Notes under the pieces: generated by a model
Told to the model about the DNA's origin: nothing
Database searches by the model: none
The model's input: only the letters and a program-made list of their open reading frames with translations
Made by a program: the position numbers and the translations under genes
In this document: positions 1 to 7,178 of the stretch, in pieces
Position numbering within the stretch: position 1 is the stretch's first letter
Layout of the letters: each line of letters starts with the position of its first letter
Assembly: GCA_910588635.1 (NCBI GenBank)
Contig: CAJUPW010000004.1
Span: forward strand, 1-27,319
From: an uncultured Oscillospiraceae bacterium
GTDB taxonomy: Bacteria; Bacillota; Clostridia; Oscillospirales; Oscillospiraceae
DNA length: 27,319 nucleotides
Direction: 5' to 3'

Positions 1-1147
1 TTTCGAACTCGTCGAACTTCAGCGGCCGGTTGTCGAAGGCGCAGGGCAGGCGGAAGCCGTAGTCCACCAGGGTGGTTTTTCTGGCCCGGTCGCCGTTGTA
101 CATGGCCCGCACCTGGGGGAGCGTGACGTGGCTCTCGTCGATGAACAGGACGAAGTCCTTGGGGAAGTAGTCCATCAGGGTGTTGGGGGGAGACCCCACC
201 GGCCGGCCCTCGATCACCCGGGAATAGTTCTCTATGCCGGAGCAGTAGCCCAGCTCCTGCATCATCTCAATGTCGTAGGAGGTGCGCTGCTTGATGCGCT
301 GGGCCTCGATGAGCTTGCCCTCCCCCTCGAAGAAGGCCACTCGCTCCTCCATCTCCTTGTAAATTTCTTGGATGGCGGCGTCCATCTTGTCCTTGGGGGT
401 GACGTAGTGAGTGGCGGGCCAGATGGGGATGTTCTGCAGCCGGCGGATGGGGGAGCCGGTGACCACGTTAATCTCGCTGATGCGGTCGATCTCGTCCCCA
501 AAGAACTCCACCCTTATGGCGGTGTCCTTCCAGTAGGCGGGCCAGACCTCCACCGTGTCCCCCCGGACCCGGAACATGTTGCGCTCAAAAGCGATGTCGT
601 TGCGCTCGTAACGGATGGCCACCAGCTTCTTGAGCATCTCGTCCCGCTCCATCTGAGCGCCCACCCGGAGGGAGACCATCATTTTGGCGAAGTCCTCCGG
701 CTCGCCCAGGCCGTAGATGCAGGATACGGAGGACACCACGATTACGTCCCGCCGCTCCAGCAGGGAGGCGGTGGCGGACAGCCGGAGCCGGTCGATCTCC
801 TCGTTTATGGAGGAGTCCTTCTCGATAAAGGTGTCGGTGTGGGGAATATAGGCCTCCGGCTGGTAGTAGTCGTAGTAGGAGACGAAGTACTCCACCGCGT
901 TATTGGGGAAGAACTCTTTAAACTCGGCGCAGAGCTGGGCGGCCAGGGTCTTGTTGTGGGCCAGCACCAGAGTGGGCCGCTGGACCTTTTCGATAATTTT
1001 GGCCATAGTGAAGGTTTTGCCCGAGCCGGTGACGCCCAACAGGGTCTGCTCGTCCAGCCCCATCTCGATGCCATTGGCCAGGGACTCGATGGCCTCCGGC
1101 TGGTCGCCGCTGGGGGTGTATTCGGATACCACTTCAAATTTCGGCAT
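1..1147 (-). CDS. uvrB: UvrB, excinuclease ABC subunit B (N-terminal 382 codons; runs off the window)
   Basis: UvrB is the DNA-loading subunit of nucleotide excision repair. It receives damaged DNA from UvrA, verifies the lesion with its beta-hairpin and recruits UvrC. The protein begins MPKFEVVSEY and shows the Walker A motif GVTGSGKT at about residues 38-45, the aromatic beta-hairpin stretch YYDYYQPEAY at 91-100 and the helicase motif II FIDESH near residue 332. The remainder (a full UvrB is about 660 aa) lies beyond position 1. The ATG at 1147 follows a purine-rich GAGGGGAGGG ribosome site. The gene has its own promoter at 1294-1322 carrying a LexA box, so SOS induction is likely. The leader is about 140 nt. 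Identity is certain from the motifs. Confidence 0.97.
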   Translation of the reverse strand, partial: MPKFEVVSEYTPSGDQPEAIESLANGIEMGLDEQTLLGVTGSGKTFTMAKIIEKVQRPTLVLAHNKTLAAQLCAEFKEFFPNNAVEYFVSYYDYYQPEAYIPHTDTFIEKDSSINEEIDRLRLSATASLLERRDVIVVSSVSCIYGLGEPEDFAKMMVSLRVGAQMERDEMLKKLVAIRYERNDIAFERNMFRVRGDTVEVWPAYWKDTAIRVEFFGDEIDRISEINVVTGSPIRRLQNIPIWPATHYVTPKDKMDAAIQEIYKEMEERVAFFEGEGKLIEAQRIKQRTSYDIEMMQELGYCSGIENYSRVIEGRPVGSPPNTLMDYFPKDFVLFIDESHVTLPQVRAMYNGDRARKTTLVDYGFRLPCAFDNRPLKFDEFE

Positions 1148-1272
1148 AGAGCATCCCTCCCCTCGTCGTCGCAAAGTCCGCTCCATTCGGAACACCCTAT
1201 CGGGTATCCCTCATTTTGCTTCCTTGCTCCTCCTCTCCGTCCGTGACCCGCTTTGCTGGGCTCACAGACGGG

Positions 1273-1292
1273 GCCGCCTACGGCGGCTTTTT
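1273..1292 (+). terminator. Short GC hairpin with T5 tail, antisense to the uvrB leader
   Basis: GCCGCC-TAC-GGCGGC followed by TTTTT has the form of a rho-independent terminator on the plus strand, yet no plus-strand gene lies upstream of it. On the minus strand it would fall at the very start of the uvrB transcript, without a T tail. It may stop antisense transcription entering the uvrB promoter or protect the 5' end of the mRNA. The stem is only 6 bp. Confidence 0.45.
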
Positions 1293-1293
1293 C

Positions 1294-1322
1294 ATTATAG
1301 CAGAACTGATGTTCTATATCAA
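1294..1322 (-). promoter_or_regulatory. uvrB promoter (TTGATA-N17-TATAAT)
   Basis: On the minus strand a TTGATA -35 and a perfect TATAAT -10 are separated by exactly 17 bp and point at uvrB. The 17-bp spacer holds the LexA-type palindrome at 1302-1315. The promoter lies directly behind the radC stop, so uvrB can be transcribed separately from pyrE-radC. Confidence 0.85.
1302..1315. promoter_or_regulatory. LexA/DinR operator (SOS box) in the uvrB promoter
   Basis: AGAAC-TGAT-GTTCT is a perfect 5+4+5 palindrome. It matches the GAAC-N4-GTTC core of the Gram-positive LexA (DinR) box. It lies between the -35 and -10 elements of the uvrB promoter, where bound LexA would block RNA polymerase. uvrB is a classic SOS gene in Bacillus and Clostridia, so sequence and context agree. 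Confidence 0.85.
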
Positions 1323-1340
1323 GAGAAATTCACATTAAAA

Positions 1341-2066
1341 TTATTGCTGGCCCGGATAGACCATGCGGTAGCCGCCGCGACGGTCGGCGGCCGTCTCCCA
1401 AATGGAGACCAGGTCGCCGTCCACAAAGACCAGGTGGTCCACCAGCCGCACCCCCAGGGGGGCCAGGGCGGCGCGGACCACGTCGGTGGTGCTCAGGTCC
1501 GCTGGGGAGGGCAGAGCGATGCCGCTGACATGGTTGTGGGCAAGGTAGCAGAAGGAGGCCCGCAGCGCCAGACACTCCTCCGCCGCCCGCCGGATGGTCA
1601 CGTCGGAGTTTCCGATGTTCCCCTCCGACAGCCGCCTGACCCCCAGCGCCTTCTCCTTGGCGTCCAGGCACAGAATATAGACCGTCTCGTTCCGGGCGCC
1701 GTAGAGGTAGGGGGCCAGCACATGGCCCGCCTCCGCCGTGGTGTGGACCAGCTGGCCCGGGCCGGTGCGGCCCTCCAGATAGCGGCCCACCACCGCCGGA
1801 AAGAGCTTGAGCATGGCGGCGGAGTGCTCCCCCATCCCCTTTGCCTTCATCAGCTCCTCAGGCAGGGCGTCCAATACCCCGGACAGGGAGCCGAACCTGT
1901 CGATAAGCTCGTGGGCCAGGGGGTTTACGTCACCCTGGGGGATGGCGTAGAACAAAATCAGCTCCAGCACCCGGTGGTCGGGCCAGCCCTCGATCCCCCG
2001 GGTGAGAAACTCCTGCTTCACACGTCCCCGGTGGCCGGTGTGGATGGCTTTCTTTCTCTCTGCCAT
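1341..2066 (-). CDS. radC: RadC/JAB-domain family protein
   Basis: This 241-aa protein has the RadC architecture: an N-terminal helix-hairpin-helix-like region (SGVLDALPEELMKAKGMGE) and a C-terminal JAB/MPN metalloprotease-like domain. The metal-ligand motif is present as HNHVSGIALPSPAD (His-x-His then Asp). The family's usual HNHPSG is here HNHVSG. The name 'DNA repair RadC' is historical; the biochemical role is unsettled. The ATG at 2066 follows AAGGAAG, which overlaps the pyrE stop codon 13 bp upstream, so radC is translationally close to pyrE and probably shares its transcript. No terminator is visible between its stop and the uvrB promoter. Confidence 0.92.
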   Translation of the reverse strand: MAERKKAIHTGHRGRVKQEFLTRGIEGWPDHRVLELILFYAIPQGDVNPLAHELIDRFGSLSGVLDALPEELMKAKGMGEHSAAMLKLFPAVVGRYLEGRTGPGQLVHTTAEAGHVLAPYLYGARNETVYILCLDAKEKALGVRRLSEGNIGNSDVTIRRAAEECLALRASFCYLAHNHVSGIALPSPADLSTTDVVRAALAPLGVRLVDHLVFVDGDLVSIWETAADRRGGYRMVYPGQQ

Positions 2067-2079
2067 GGCCCGCGCTTCC

Positions 2080-2751
2080 TTATCCCGCCCCGTACTCGGC
2101 CAGATAGTCCTCCATCCGGGCCTTCATGCCGTCGTCAATATAGACCTTGCCGTCCACCGGGTTGTTGTGGAGAAAGTCGATTACTTCCCGTACGGTGACG
2201 ATGGGGAATACCTGAAGCCCAAAGTCCTGGCGCAGCTCGTCCAGGGTGGAGCAGTTCCGGGTGCCCCGCTCCATCCGGTCCACCGAGACAAACAGGGCCT
2301 TCATGTCCACCTTGGCCACGCCCCTGAACAGCTCGATGGACTCCCGGACGGCGGTGCCGGCGGTGACCACGTCCTCGATGACGGCCACCCGGTCCCCGTC
2401 CTTAGGCTTGTAGCCCACCATGGAGCCGCCCTCGCCGTGGTCCTTGGCCTCCTTGCGGTTGAAGCAGTAGGGCAGGTCACGGTCGTAGCCGCGGTACAGG
2501 GAGGCGGCGGCGGAGACGGCCAGGGGGATGCCCTTGTAGGCCGGGCCGAAGAGGCAGTCGATTCCGTCGGGCAGATTCTCCTGAATGCAGGCGGCGTAGT
2601 AGTCCCCCAGGCGTGCGGCCTGGGCTCCGGTCTTGTAATTTCCGGTGTTGACAAAATAGGGGGTCTTCCGCCCCGATTTGGTGGTGAAGTCCCCGAAGGT
2701 GAGCACGCCGGACCGCACCATAAAGGTGATAAATTCTTCCTGGTAGTTCAT
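2080..2751 (-). CDS. pyrE: Orotate phosphoribosyltransferase
   Basis: PyrE converts orotate and PRPP to orotidine 5'-monophosphate in pyrimidine synthesis. The 223-aa length fits the family. The PRPP-binding loop is clear as VAVIEDVVTAGTAV (two acidic residues followed by TAGT), and the substrate region FTTKSGRKTPYFVN near the N-terminus is typical. It is transcribed from a promoter at 2805-2833 with a leader of about 45 nt and is followed at 13 bp by radC. The other pyr genes are not in the window, so pyrE is detached from the main pyrimidine operon here. No PyrR-type attenuator is visible in the short leader. Confidence 0.96.
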   Translation of the reverse strand: MNYQEEFITFMVRSGVLTFGDFTTKSGRKTPYFVNTGNYKTGAQAARLGDYYAACIQENLPDGIDCLFGPAYKGIPLAVSAAASLYRGYDRDLPYCFNRKEAKDHGEGGSMVGYKPKDGDRVAVIEDVVTAGTAVRESIELFRGVAKVDMKALFVSVDRMERGTRNCSTLDELRQDFGLQVFPIVTVREVIDFLHNNPVDGKVYIDDGMKARMEDYLAEYGAG

Positions 2752-2804
2752 GACGGTAAAACCCCTTTTTCTTCTTTTATGGCCCGCCTGGGCCGTAATA
2801 CTGT

Positions 2805-2833
2805 ATTATACCATTCTTTTTCAGGGGATACAA
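2805..2833 (-). promoter_or_regulatory. pyrE-radC promoter (TTGTAT-N17-TATAAT)
   Basis: On the minus strand TTGTAT is separated from a perfect TATAAT by 17 bp, placing the start site about 45 nt upstream of the pyrE ATG at 2751. It is divergent from the promoter of the sensor kinase gene at 2894-2922. Confidence 0.75.
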
Positions 2834-2893
2834 GGGTTTGGGCCGGCGGCATGTTTCGACAACGTAAAGATTTTTCATCTCCCCCGCCCGGGC

Positions 2894-2922
2894 TTTACCT
2901 TTGCCTCAGTCTTTGATATAAT
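2894..2922 (+). promoter_or_regulatory. Promoter of the KdpDE-like operon (TTTACC-N17-TATAAT)
   Basis: A perfect TATAAT at 2917-2922 is preceded at 17 bp by TTTACC (4 of 6 consensus bases). The -10 element overlaps an in-frame TTG at 2922. That TTG cannot be the start codon if this promoter is used, which supports the ATG at 2952. Confidence 0.7.
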
Positions 2923-2951
2923 TGAAAACATCTTTACGGGGAGGCGGCGCC

Positions 2952-4115
2952 ATGCTTCAGCGCTTTCAGAATTTATATCACTGGCTGGACGAGCAGTGCC
3001 GCCGCATCCCGGCCATCCCCCGGAACCTGGGGGTGACCGCCCTGTTTCTGTGCGCCGCCTACTGGGCCAGCGGCCTCCTCATCGGCCACACCGGCGGAGA
3101 GAACAACTCCGCCCTGGTCTTTGTGCTGGCCGTGGCGCTGATCTCCCTACTCACCTCCGGATATTTTTACGGCATCGCCGCCTCCATTATCGGGGCGCTG
3201 TGCATTAACATCTACTTTATGGAGCCCTACGAGTCCTTCTCCCTCAACCGCACCGGCTACCCGGTGGCCATGCTGTCCATGGTGACCATTTCTTGCGTGG
3301 TGTGCGCCCTCACCGCCCGGGTGAAAAAGCAGGCCACCGAGGCGGTCCGGCGGGAGAAGAACGCCAGGGCCCTCTTTGAGCAGAATGAGCGGCTCAACGC
3401 GGAAAAGGCGGCCATCCAGCTGGAATCTGAGCGGGCGGCCATCCGGGAGAGCATCCTTCGGGCGGTGTCCCACGATCTGCGCACCCCCCTCACCGCCATT
3501 TCGGGCACCGTGTCCGTACTGCTGGAGAGTCCGGAGGTCTCAGAAAAAAACCTCTCCATGCTCTCCGACATCAAGCAGGACGCGGACAGCCTTATCGTCA
3601 TGGTAGAGAACCTGCTGTCGGTCACCCGGGTGCAGGACGGCACCATGCCCCTGAAAAAGCGGGAGGACCTGCTGGAGGAGGTGGCGGGAGACGCCCTGCT
3701 CACCGTCCGGCGGCGCTTTCCCGACTGCAAGGTGGAGCTGGAGCTGCCGGAGGACATCCTATACCTGCCCATGGACTCTCTGCTGGTCCGGCAGGTGATG
3801 GTCAACCTGCTGGAGAACGCCATCCGCCACTCCGGGGACACAGAGCATATCCGTATGCGGCTGTACCGCCAGGACGATCAGGCTGTGGTGGAGGTCCGGG
3901 ACCAGGGCCGGGGCCTGTCTCCCGAGGTCCTCCAGGCCGTCCGGACAGGGGAGTCCATGCCCCTTACCGGCGACGCCACCCGGGGCATGGGCATCGGGCT
4001 GTCCGTCTGCCAGAGCATTATCAAGGCCCACGGCGGCTTTTTTACCGCAGAAAACGACCCGTCGGGCGGGGCGGTATTCTGCTTCGGCCTGCCCACGGAA
4101 GGAGCGCAGCCATGA
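2952..4115 (+). CDS. KdpD-like sensor histidine kinase, short form
   Basis: This 387-aa membrane kinase matches the C-terminal half of KdpD: a DUF4118-type block of four membrane segments (about residues 27-45, 54-69, 72-90, 103-122, with the KdpD-like NIYFMEPYESFSL), a coiled linker, the phosphoacceptor His174 in SHDLRTPLTA, and an ATPase domain with N-box (NLLENAIRHS) and G-boxes (DQGRGLS, GMGIGLS). The N-terminal KdpD and universal-stress-protein domains of full-length KdpD (about 900 aa) are absent. ATG 2952 follows GGGGAGG; an upstream in-frame TTG at 2922 lies in the promoter. Its stop overlaps the regulator gene as ATGA. No kdpFABC genes are in the window, so the target and signal (K+, osmotic or c-di-AMP) are unknown. 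Confidence 0.9.
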   Translation: MLQRFQNLYHWLDEQCRRIPAIPRNLGVTALFLCAAYWASGLLIGHTGGENNSALVFVLAVALISLLTSGYFYGIAASIIGALCINIYFMEPYESFSLNRTGYPVAMLSMVTISCVVCALTARVKKQATEAVRREKNARALFEQNERLNAEKAAIQLESERAAIRESILRAVSHDLRTPLTAISGTVSVLLESPEVSEKNLSMLSDIKQDADSLIVMVENLLSVTRVQDGTMPLKKREDLLEEVAGDALLTVRRRFPDCKVELELPEDILYLPMDSLLVRQVMVNLLENAIRHSGDTEHIRMRLYRQDDQAVVEVRDQGRGLSPEVLQAVRTGESMPLTGDATRGMGIGLSVCQSIIKAHGGFFTAENDPSGGAVFCFGLPTEGAQP

Positions 4116-4819
4116 GTGAAAAACAGACCGTCCTCATCATCGAGGACGACAAGGCCATCAGCAACTTTATCAGCCGTGCCCTGTCGGCCAACGACTACCG
4201 ATCCATCCCCGCCTATACCGGCAAGGAGGGGCTGTCTCTGTTTTTTTCCCACGGACCCGACCTGGTGCTGCTGGACCTGGGTCTGCCCGACATGGACGGG
4301 CTGGAGATTCTTGCCCAGCTCCGGGGGCTGCCCCGGGAGACGCCGGTCATTATCATCTCCGCCCGAGACCGGGAGGCGGAGAAGGTGCGGGCCCTGGACA
4401 TGGGAGCGGACGACTACGTGGTCAAACCCTTCGGCGTGTCTGAGCTGCTGGCCCGCATCCGCTCCGCTCTGCGCCGGGCCGACCGGCTCAAGCTGAGCCA
4501 GGGCATCCAGCGCAGCTCCTACCAGATTAAGGACCTGACCGTCGATCTGGCCCGCCACCAGGTGCTGCTGGGGGGCGAGGAGATCCATTTTACCCAGAAC
4601 GAGTTCAAGATCATTGAGCTGCTGGCCATTCACGCCGGAAAGGTGCTCACCTACGACTTTATCCTGGAGCATATCTGGGGCCCCTACGGGGGCAGCGGCA
4701 GCAACCAGATTCTCCGGGTCAACATGGCCAACATTCGCCGGAAGCTGGGGGAAAACCCCTCCGAGCCCAGATACATTCACACCGAGCTGGGCATCGGCTA
4801 CCGGATGCTGGACGATTGA
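4112..4819 (+). CDS. KdpE-like response regulator (OmpR family)
   Basis: This is a 235-aa two-domain regulator. The receiver domain has the acidic pair in IIEDD, the phosphoacceptor Asp55 (LVLLDLGLPD), Thr/Ser switch position IIISA and Lys in VVKPF. The C-terminal winged helix of OmpR/PhoB type includes FTQNEFKIIELLA and GYRM near the end. The 4-bp overlap with the kinase gene shows they form a cognate pair. The sequence style resembles KdpE. No potassium transport genes are adjacent, so the regulon must lie elsewhere or be different. No clear terminator follows within the 130 bp before the convergent sigF operon terminator. Confidence 0.92.
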   Translation: MSEKQTVLIIEDDKAISNFISRALSANDYRSIPAYTGKEGLSLFFSHGPDLVLLDLGLPDMDGLEILAQLRGLPRETPVIIISARDREAEKVRALDMGADDYVVKPFGVSELLARIRSALRRADRLKLSQGIQRSSYQIKDLTVDLARHQVLLGGEEIHFTQNEFKIIELLAIHAGKVLTYDFILEHIWGPYGGSGSNQILRVNMANIRRKLGENPSEPRYIHTELGIGYRMLDD

Positions 4820-4876
4820 TTTAACAGCTTTTTTACAGCCGTTTCCCCTACGTTGACGCCCAATTTATTTCAGGTT

Positions 4877-4885
4877 TGCTATAAT
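4877..4885 (+). promoter_or_regulatory. Possible orphan extended -10 promoter
   Basis: TGC-TATAAT is a perfect extended -10 element on the plus strand. The nearest -35-like TTGACG at 4853 lies 21 bp upstream, too far for a standard pair. No plus-strand gene follows: transcription would run into the antisense strand of sigF. It could drive a short antisense RNA or be chance in AT-rich intergenic DNA. Confidence 0.3.
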
Positions 4886-4948
4886 GATACTGTATCCGGG
4901 CGGTACGGTCCGCCTCTCTCCTGGACTGTCCCTCTCTCTCCCGGTACA

Positions 4949-4986
4949 CAGAAAAACCGCTCCCCTTCCGCCAAAGGGGAGCGGTT
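4949..4986 (-). terminator. Rho-independent terminator of the spoIIA operon
   Basis: A perfect 13-bp stem (4955-4967 with 4974-4986, loop of 6) is followed on the minus strand by TTTTTCTG. The upper end of the stem overlaps the sigF stop codon at 4985-4987, so termination occurs immediately after translation ends. Confidence 0.92.
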
Positions 4987-5695
4987 ATGTTGTCAGCTCT
5001 CTTCTCAGCTTGTCCAGCGCCCGGCGCTCCAGCCGGGACACCTGCACCTGGGATACCCCCAGCACCCGGGCGGCGTTCATCTGGGTGAGCCCCTTGTAGT
5101 ACCGCAGCAGGAGAACCTGCTGCTCCCGCTCGGGCAGGCAGGCGATGGCGGAGCGGAGGGTGAGCCGTTCCACCATCCCCTCCTCCTCGTTTCCCGTGGT
5201 GAGCATCCCCTCCAGGGTAAGGCCGTCCGCCCCCGTCTCCGCCTGGAGGGAGACCACCGGCTCAGCTGCTGTCTCGGCGGCGGCGATGTCCTCGGGGGAG
5301 AGGCCGGTCTCCTCCGCCAGCTCGGACAAGGTGGGCTCCCGCCCCAGGTCGGAGGCCAGCCTGGCCCGGGCCGCCCGGATGGCGGTCCCCCGCTCCTTCA
5401 GGCCCCGGCTTACCTTCACCGGCCCGTCGTCCCGGAGGAAGCGGCGGATTTCCCCGGCGATTTTGGGCACGGCGTAGGTGGAAAACTGGGTGCCGAAGGC
5501 GGGGTCGAAGCCCCGCACCGCCTTGAGAAAGCCCAGACAGCCCAGCTGGTACAGGTCGTCCGGCTCCACCCCCCGGCCGTAGTACCGGCGGACCACGCTC
5601 CAAATCAGCCCGTTGTTCTCCAACAGCACCTGCTCACAGGCGGCGCTGTCGCCCTCCCGGGCAGCCTCCAGAAGGGCGGAGCCGGCCGGATTCAC
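4985..5695 (-). CDS. sigF: RNA polymerase sporulation sigma factor SigF
   Basis: SigF is the first forespore-specific sigma factor. This 236-aa protein has region 2 (GLIWSVVRRYYGRGVEPDDLYQ, then GCLGFLKAVRGFDPAFGTQFSTYAVPKI), region 3, and a region 4 helix-turn-helix (GLTQMNAARVLGVSQVQVSRLERRAL). It starts with GTG at 5695, sharing a GTGA overlap with the spoIIAB stop. The gene order spoIIAA-spoIIAB-sigF is the diagnostic sporulation operon. By family knowledge SpoIIAB holds SigF inactive until SpoIIAA releases it in the forespore. Confidence 0.96.
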   Translation of the reverse strand: MNPAGSALLEAAREGDSAACEQVLLENNGLIWSVVRRYYGRGVEPDDLYQLGCLGFLKAVRGFDPAFGTQFSTYAVPKIAGEIRRFLRDDGPVKVSRGLKERGTAIRAARARLASDLGREPTLSELAEETGLSPEDIAAAETAAEPVVSLQAETGADGLTLEGMLTTGNEEEGMVERLTLRSAIACLPEREQQVLLLRYYKGLTQMNAARVLGVSQVQVSRLERRALDKLRRELTT

Positions 5696-6129
5696 CGCCC
5701 GGCCCGGCGGGAAATTTTCCGGGCCATGGTGACGGTGGTCCCCCTCCCGGGGGCGGAGCGGACCTTCAAGGTGTCCATAAAGCTCTCCATAATGGTGAAG
5801 CCCATACCGGATCGTTCCTCGTTCCCGGTGGTAAACAGAGGGGTCCGGGCCTGCTCCACATCGGCGATGCCCACCCCCCAGTCCTTTACCACAATTTCCA
5901 GCACATGGCCCTCCCGGATGCGCAGCTTGAGGACCACCTTACCCAGGGTGTCCGGGTAGGCGTGGACGATGGCGTTGGTCACCGCTTCGCTGATGGCGGT
6001 CTTGATGTCGTTGACCTCCTCCAGGGTAGGGTCAAGCTGGGCGGCGAAGCAGGCCGCCGCCGTCCGGGCGAAGCCCTCGTTGGCCGACCGGCTGGGGAAC
6101 TCCAGAGTGACTTGATTCTCGATTTTCAT
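5692..6129 (-). CDS. spoIIAB: Anti-sigma F factor / serine kinase SpoIIAB
   Basis: SpoIIAB is a GHKL-fold kinase that binds SigF and phosphorylates SpoIIAA. The 145-aa protein has the N-box KTAISEAVTNAIVHAYP, the G1 box VKDWGVGIADVEQA and the G2 region ERSGMGFTIMESFMD. I chose the ATG at 6129 (MKIENQVTLEF), preceded by AAAGGA at normal distance. A longer in-frame reading to 6201 would overlap the spoIIAA stop and lacks family similarity. It overlaps sigF by 4 bp, consistent with tight 1:1 translation coupling. Confidence 0.96.
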   Translation of the reverse strand: MKIENQVTLEFPSRSANEGFARTAAACFAAQLDPTLEEVNDIKTAISEAVTNAIVHAYPDTLGKVVLKLRIREGHVLEIVVKDWGVGIADVEQARTPLFTTGNEERSGMGFTIMESFMDTLKVRSAPGRGTTVTMARKISRRAGR

Positions 6130-6193
6130 ATGTATCGGTCCTTTCTTGGCCGTTGTTGGTAGATTTGAGGCGGGCCACCTGGGATGGCGGTCT

Positions 6194-6499
6194 CTACTCA
6201 AATTTGATAATTTTTTCCAGCCCGGCGGCCTTGAACACCTTCTCCGCCTGGGCCGGAGTGTTCACCACCCGCATGACCCCTTGCACCTGCCCCATCCTCC
6301 GGTGGGCCCGGAGCAGCACGGCGATCCCCGAGCTGTCCGTAAAAGTGAGCCCGCTCAGGTCCAGGGTGAGCTGGCGGGGCTGGGCCAGGTCGATGCGGCG
6401 GTTCAGCTCCGCCATGACCGCCTTTGCCTGGTGGTGGTCCAGCTCTCCCGCCACCAGGGCGGTGAGCTGACGCTTGTCCTCTTTGCAGGTCACCGGCAT
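6194..6499 (-). CDS. spoIIAA: Anti-anti-sigma factor SpoIIAA
   Basis: This is a 101-aa STAS-domain protein. The phosphorylatable serine lies in the conserved FTDSSGIAVLLRAHRRM segment. Dephosphorylated SpoIIAA binds SpoIIAB and frees SigF. The ATG at 6499 follows AAGGAG. The upstream minus-strand sequence contains TATAAT (rc of 6548-6553) without a good -35. I could not find a convincing SigH consensus (AGGA...GAAT), which would be expected if this operon is under SigH as in Bacillus. A bidirectional terminator-like hairpin lies about 100 bp upstream and insulates the operon from the GntR locus. Confidence 0.95.
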   Translation of the reverse strand: MPVTCKEDKRQLTALVAGELDHHQAKAVMAELNRRIDLAQPRQLTLDLSGLTFTDSSGIAVLLRAHRRMGQVQGVMRVVNTPAQAEKVFKAAGLEKIIKFE

Positions 6500-6597
6500 T
6501 TCAGACCCGCTCCTTTCCTTGGGCGTATCCCATTATTTTCCAGCTCATTATAGGACAAGCCCCCTGTCGGATTTGCGGGCTTTCCGTCGGGGCGCAC

Positions 6598-6645
6598 AAA
6601 AAACGGGCCGTCTCCCCAAACGGAGACGGCCCGCAAAATTTTTTT
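6598..6645. terminator. Bidirectional terminator-like hairpin between divergent operons
   Basis: A perfect 12-bp stem (6604-6615 with 6622-6633, loop of 6) carries a T7 run on the plus side (6639-6645) and six A on the other side, giving T6 on the minus strand. It can terminate in both directions. It sits between two divergent genes, upstream of both, so it ends neither; it may insulate the sporulation operon from the GntR cassette. The remaining 6500-6797 region holds only the promoter and leaders. Confidence 0.8.
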
Positions 6646-6655
6646 GCTTACCCTA

Positions 6656-6683
6656 TTGACAAACAGAGAAAAAGCGTTATACT
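6656..6683 (+). promoter_or_regulatory. Promoter of the GntR-ABC operon (TTGACA-N16-TATACT)
   Basis: A perfect TTGACA at 6656-6661 and TATACT at 6678-6683 are separated by 16 bp. The palindromic operator begins at the last base of the -10. The transcript would have a leader of about 105 nt before the gntR ATG. Confidence 0.85.
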
Positions 6684-6703
6684 GTACATATAGTATATAT
6701 ACA
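6683..6703. promoter_or_regulatory. Putative GntR operator (10+1+10 palindrome)
   Basis: Arms TGTACATATA and TATATATACA flank a central G; 9 of 10 positions are symmetric. The site covers the transcription start just downstream of the -10 and lies upstream of a YtrA-type GntR gene, as expected for autorepression of such operons. Binding by the encoded regulator is inferred. Confidence 0.7.
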
Positions 6704-6797
6704 CTAAATCCAACATGACAGTAGGGAGTCCTCCGGCGCGGGACCGTGCGCAAGGCCGGCAGCCGGATGTCCGAAACGCTGTTGAAAGGCGGGACGA

Positions 6798-7178
6798 ATG
6801 GATATCATATTGAGTAACGCCAGCGGAAAGCCCATCTACGAGCAGATTACAGACCAGGTGAAGGAGCAGATCATGTCCGGGGCCCTGGGAGCGGGGGACG
6901 CGTTGCCCTCTATGCGGCTGCTGGCAAAGGAGCTGCGTATCTCGGTGATTACCACCAAGCGGGCCTATGAGGAGCTGGAACGGGACGGCTTTCTGGAGAA
7001 CGTCCCGGGCAAGGGGTGCTTTGTGGCCCCCCAGAACCATGAGCTGCTGCGGGAGGCCCAGCTGCGGAAGGTAGAGGAAAAGCTGGCCCAGGCGGTGGAG
7101 GAGGCCCGGAAGGGGGCCATGCCCCTGGAGGACCTCCATGAGATGCTGGACATATTGTATAAAGGTGAGGAATTATGA
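6798..7178 (+). CDS. GntR family regulator, YtrA subfamily
   Basis: The 126-aa protein has an N-terminal winged helix (KPIYEQITDQVKEQIMSGALGAGDALPSMRLLAKELRISVITTKRAYEELERDGFLENVPGKGCFV) followed by a short helical tail of about 45 residues. It has no large effector domain, which is the hallmark of the YtrA subfamily. These repressors usually control an ABC transporter encoded in the same operon and respond to cell-wall-active antibiotics in Bacillus. Here the ATPase gene overlaps by 4 bp (ATGA). The ATG at 6798 follows AAAGGCGGG. A 21-bp palindrome at its promoter is the likely binding site. Confidence 0.93.
   Translation: MDIILSNASGKPIYEQITDQVKEQIMSGALGAGDALPSMRLLAKELRISVITTKRAYEELERDGFLENVPGKGCFVAPQNHELLREAQLRKVEEKLAQAVEEARKGAMPLEDLHEMLDILYKGEEL

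Noticed and set aside
1197..1214. Five-codon upstream ORF in the uvrB leader (minus strand, MRDTR)
   Set aside because: It has a GGAGG about 13 bp upstream, but so short a frame is expected by chance and there is no attenuator structure around it.
128..1246. Long plus-strand open frame opposite uvrB
   Set aside because: It lies entirely over uvrB on the other strand, has low-complexity Gly/Leu/Val-rich composition typical of GC-rich shadow frames, and no ribosome site.
2922..2951. Upstream TTG start for the KdpD-like kinase
   Set aside because: The TTG overlaps the -10 element of the promoter, and the ATG at 2952 has a better ribosome site.
6500..6603. SigH promoter for the spoIIA operon
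   Set aside because: I looked for AGGA-N-GAAT spacing on the minus strand and found only a TATAAT without a -35; nothing strong enough to list.
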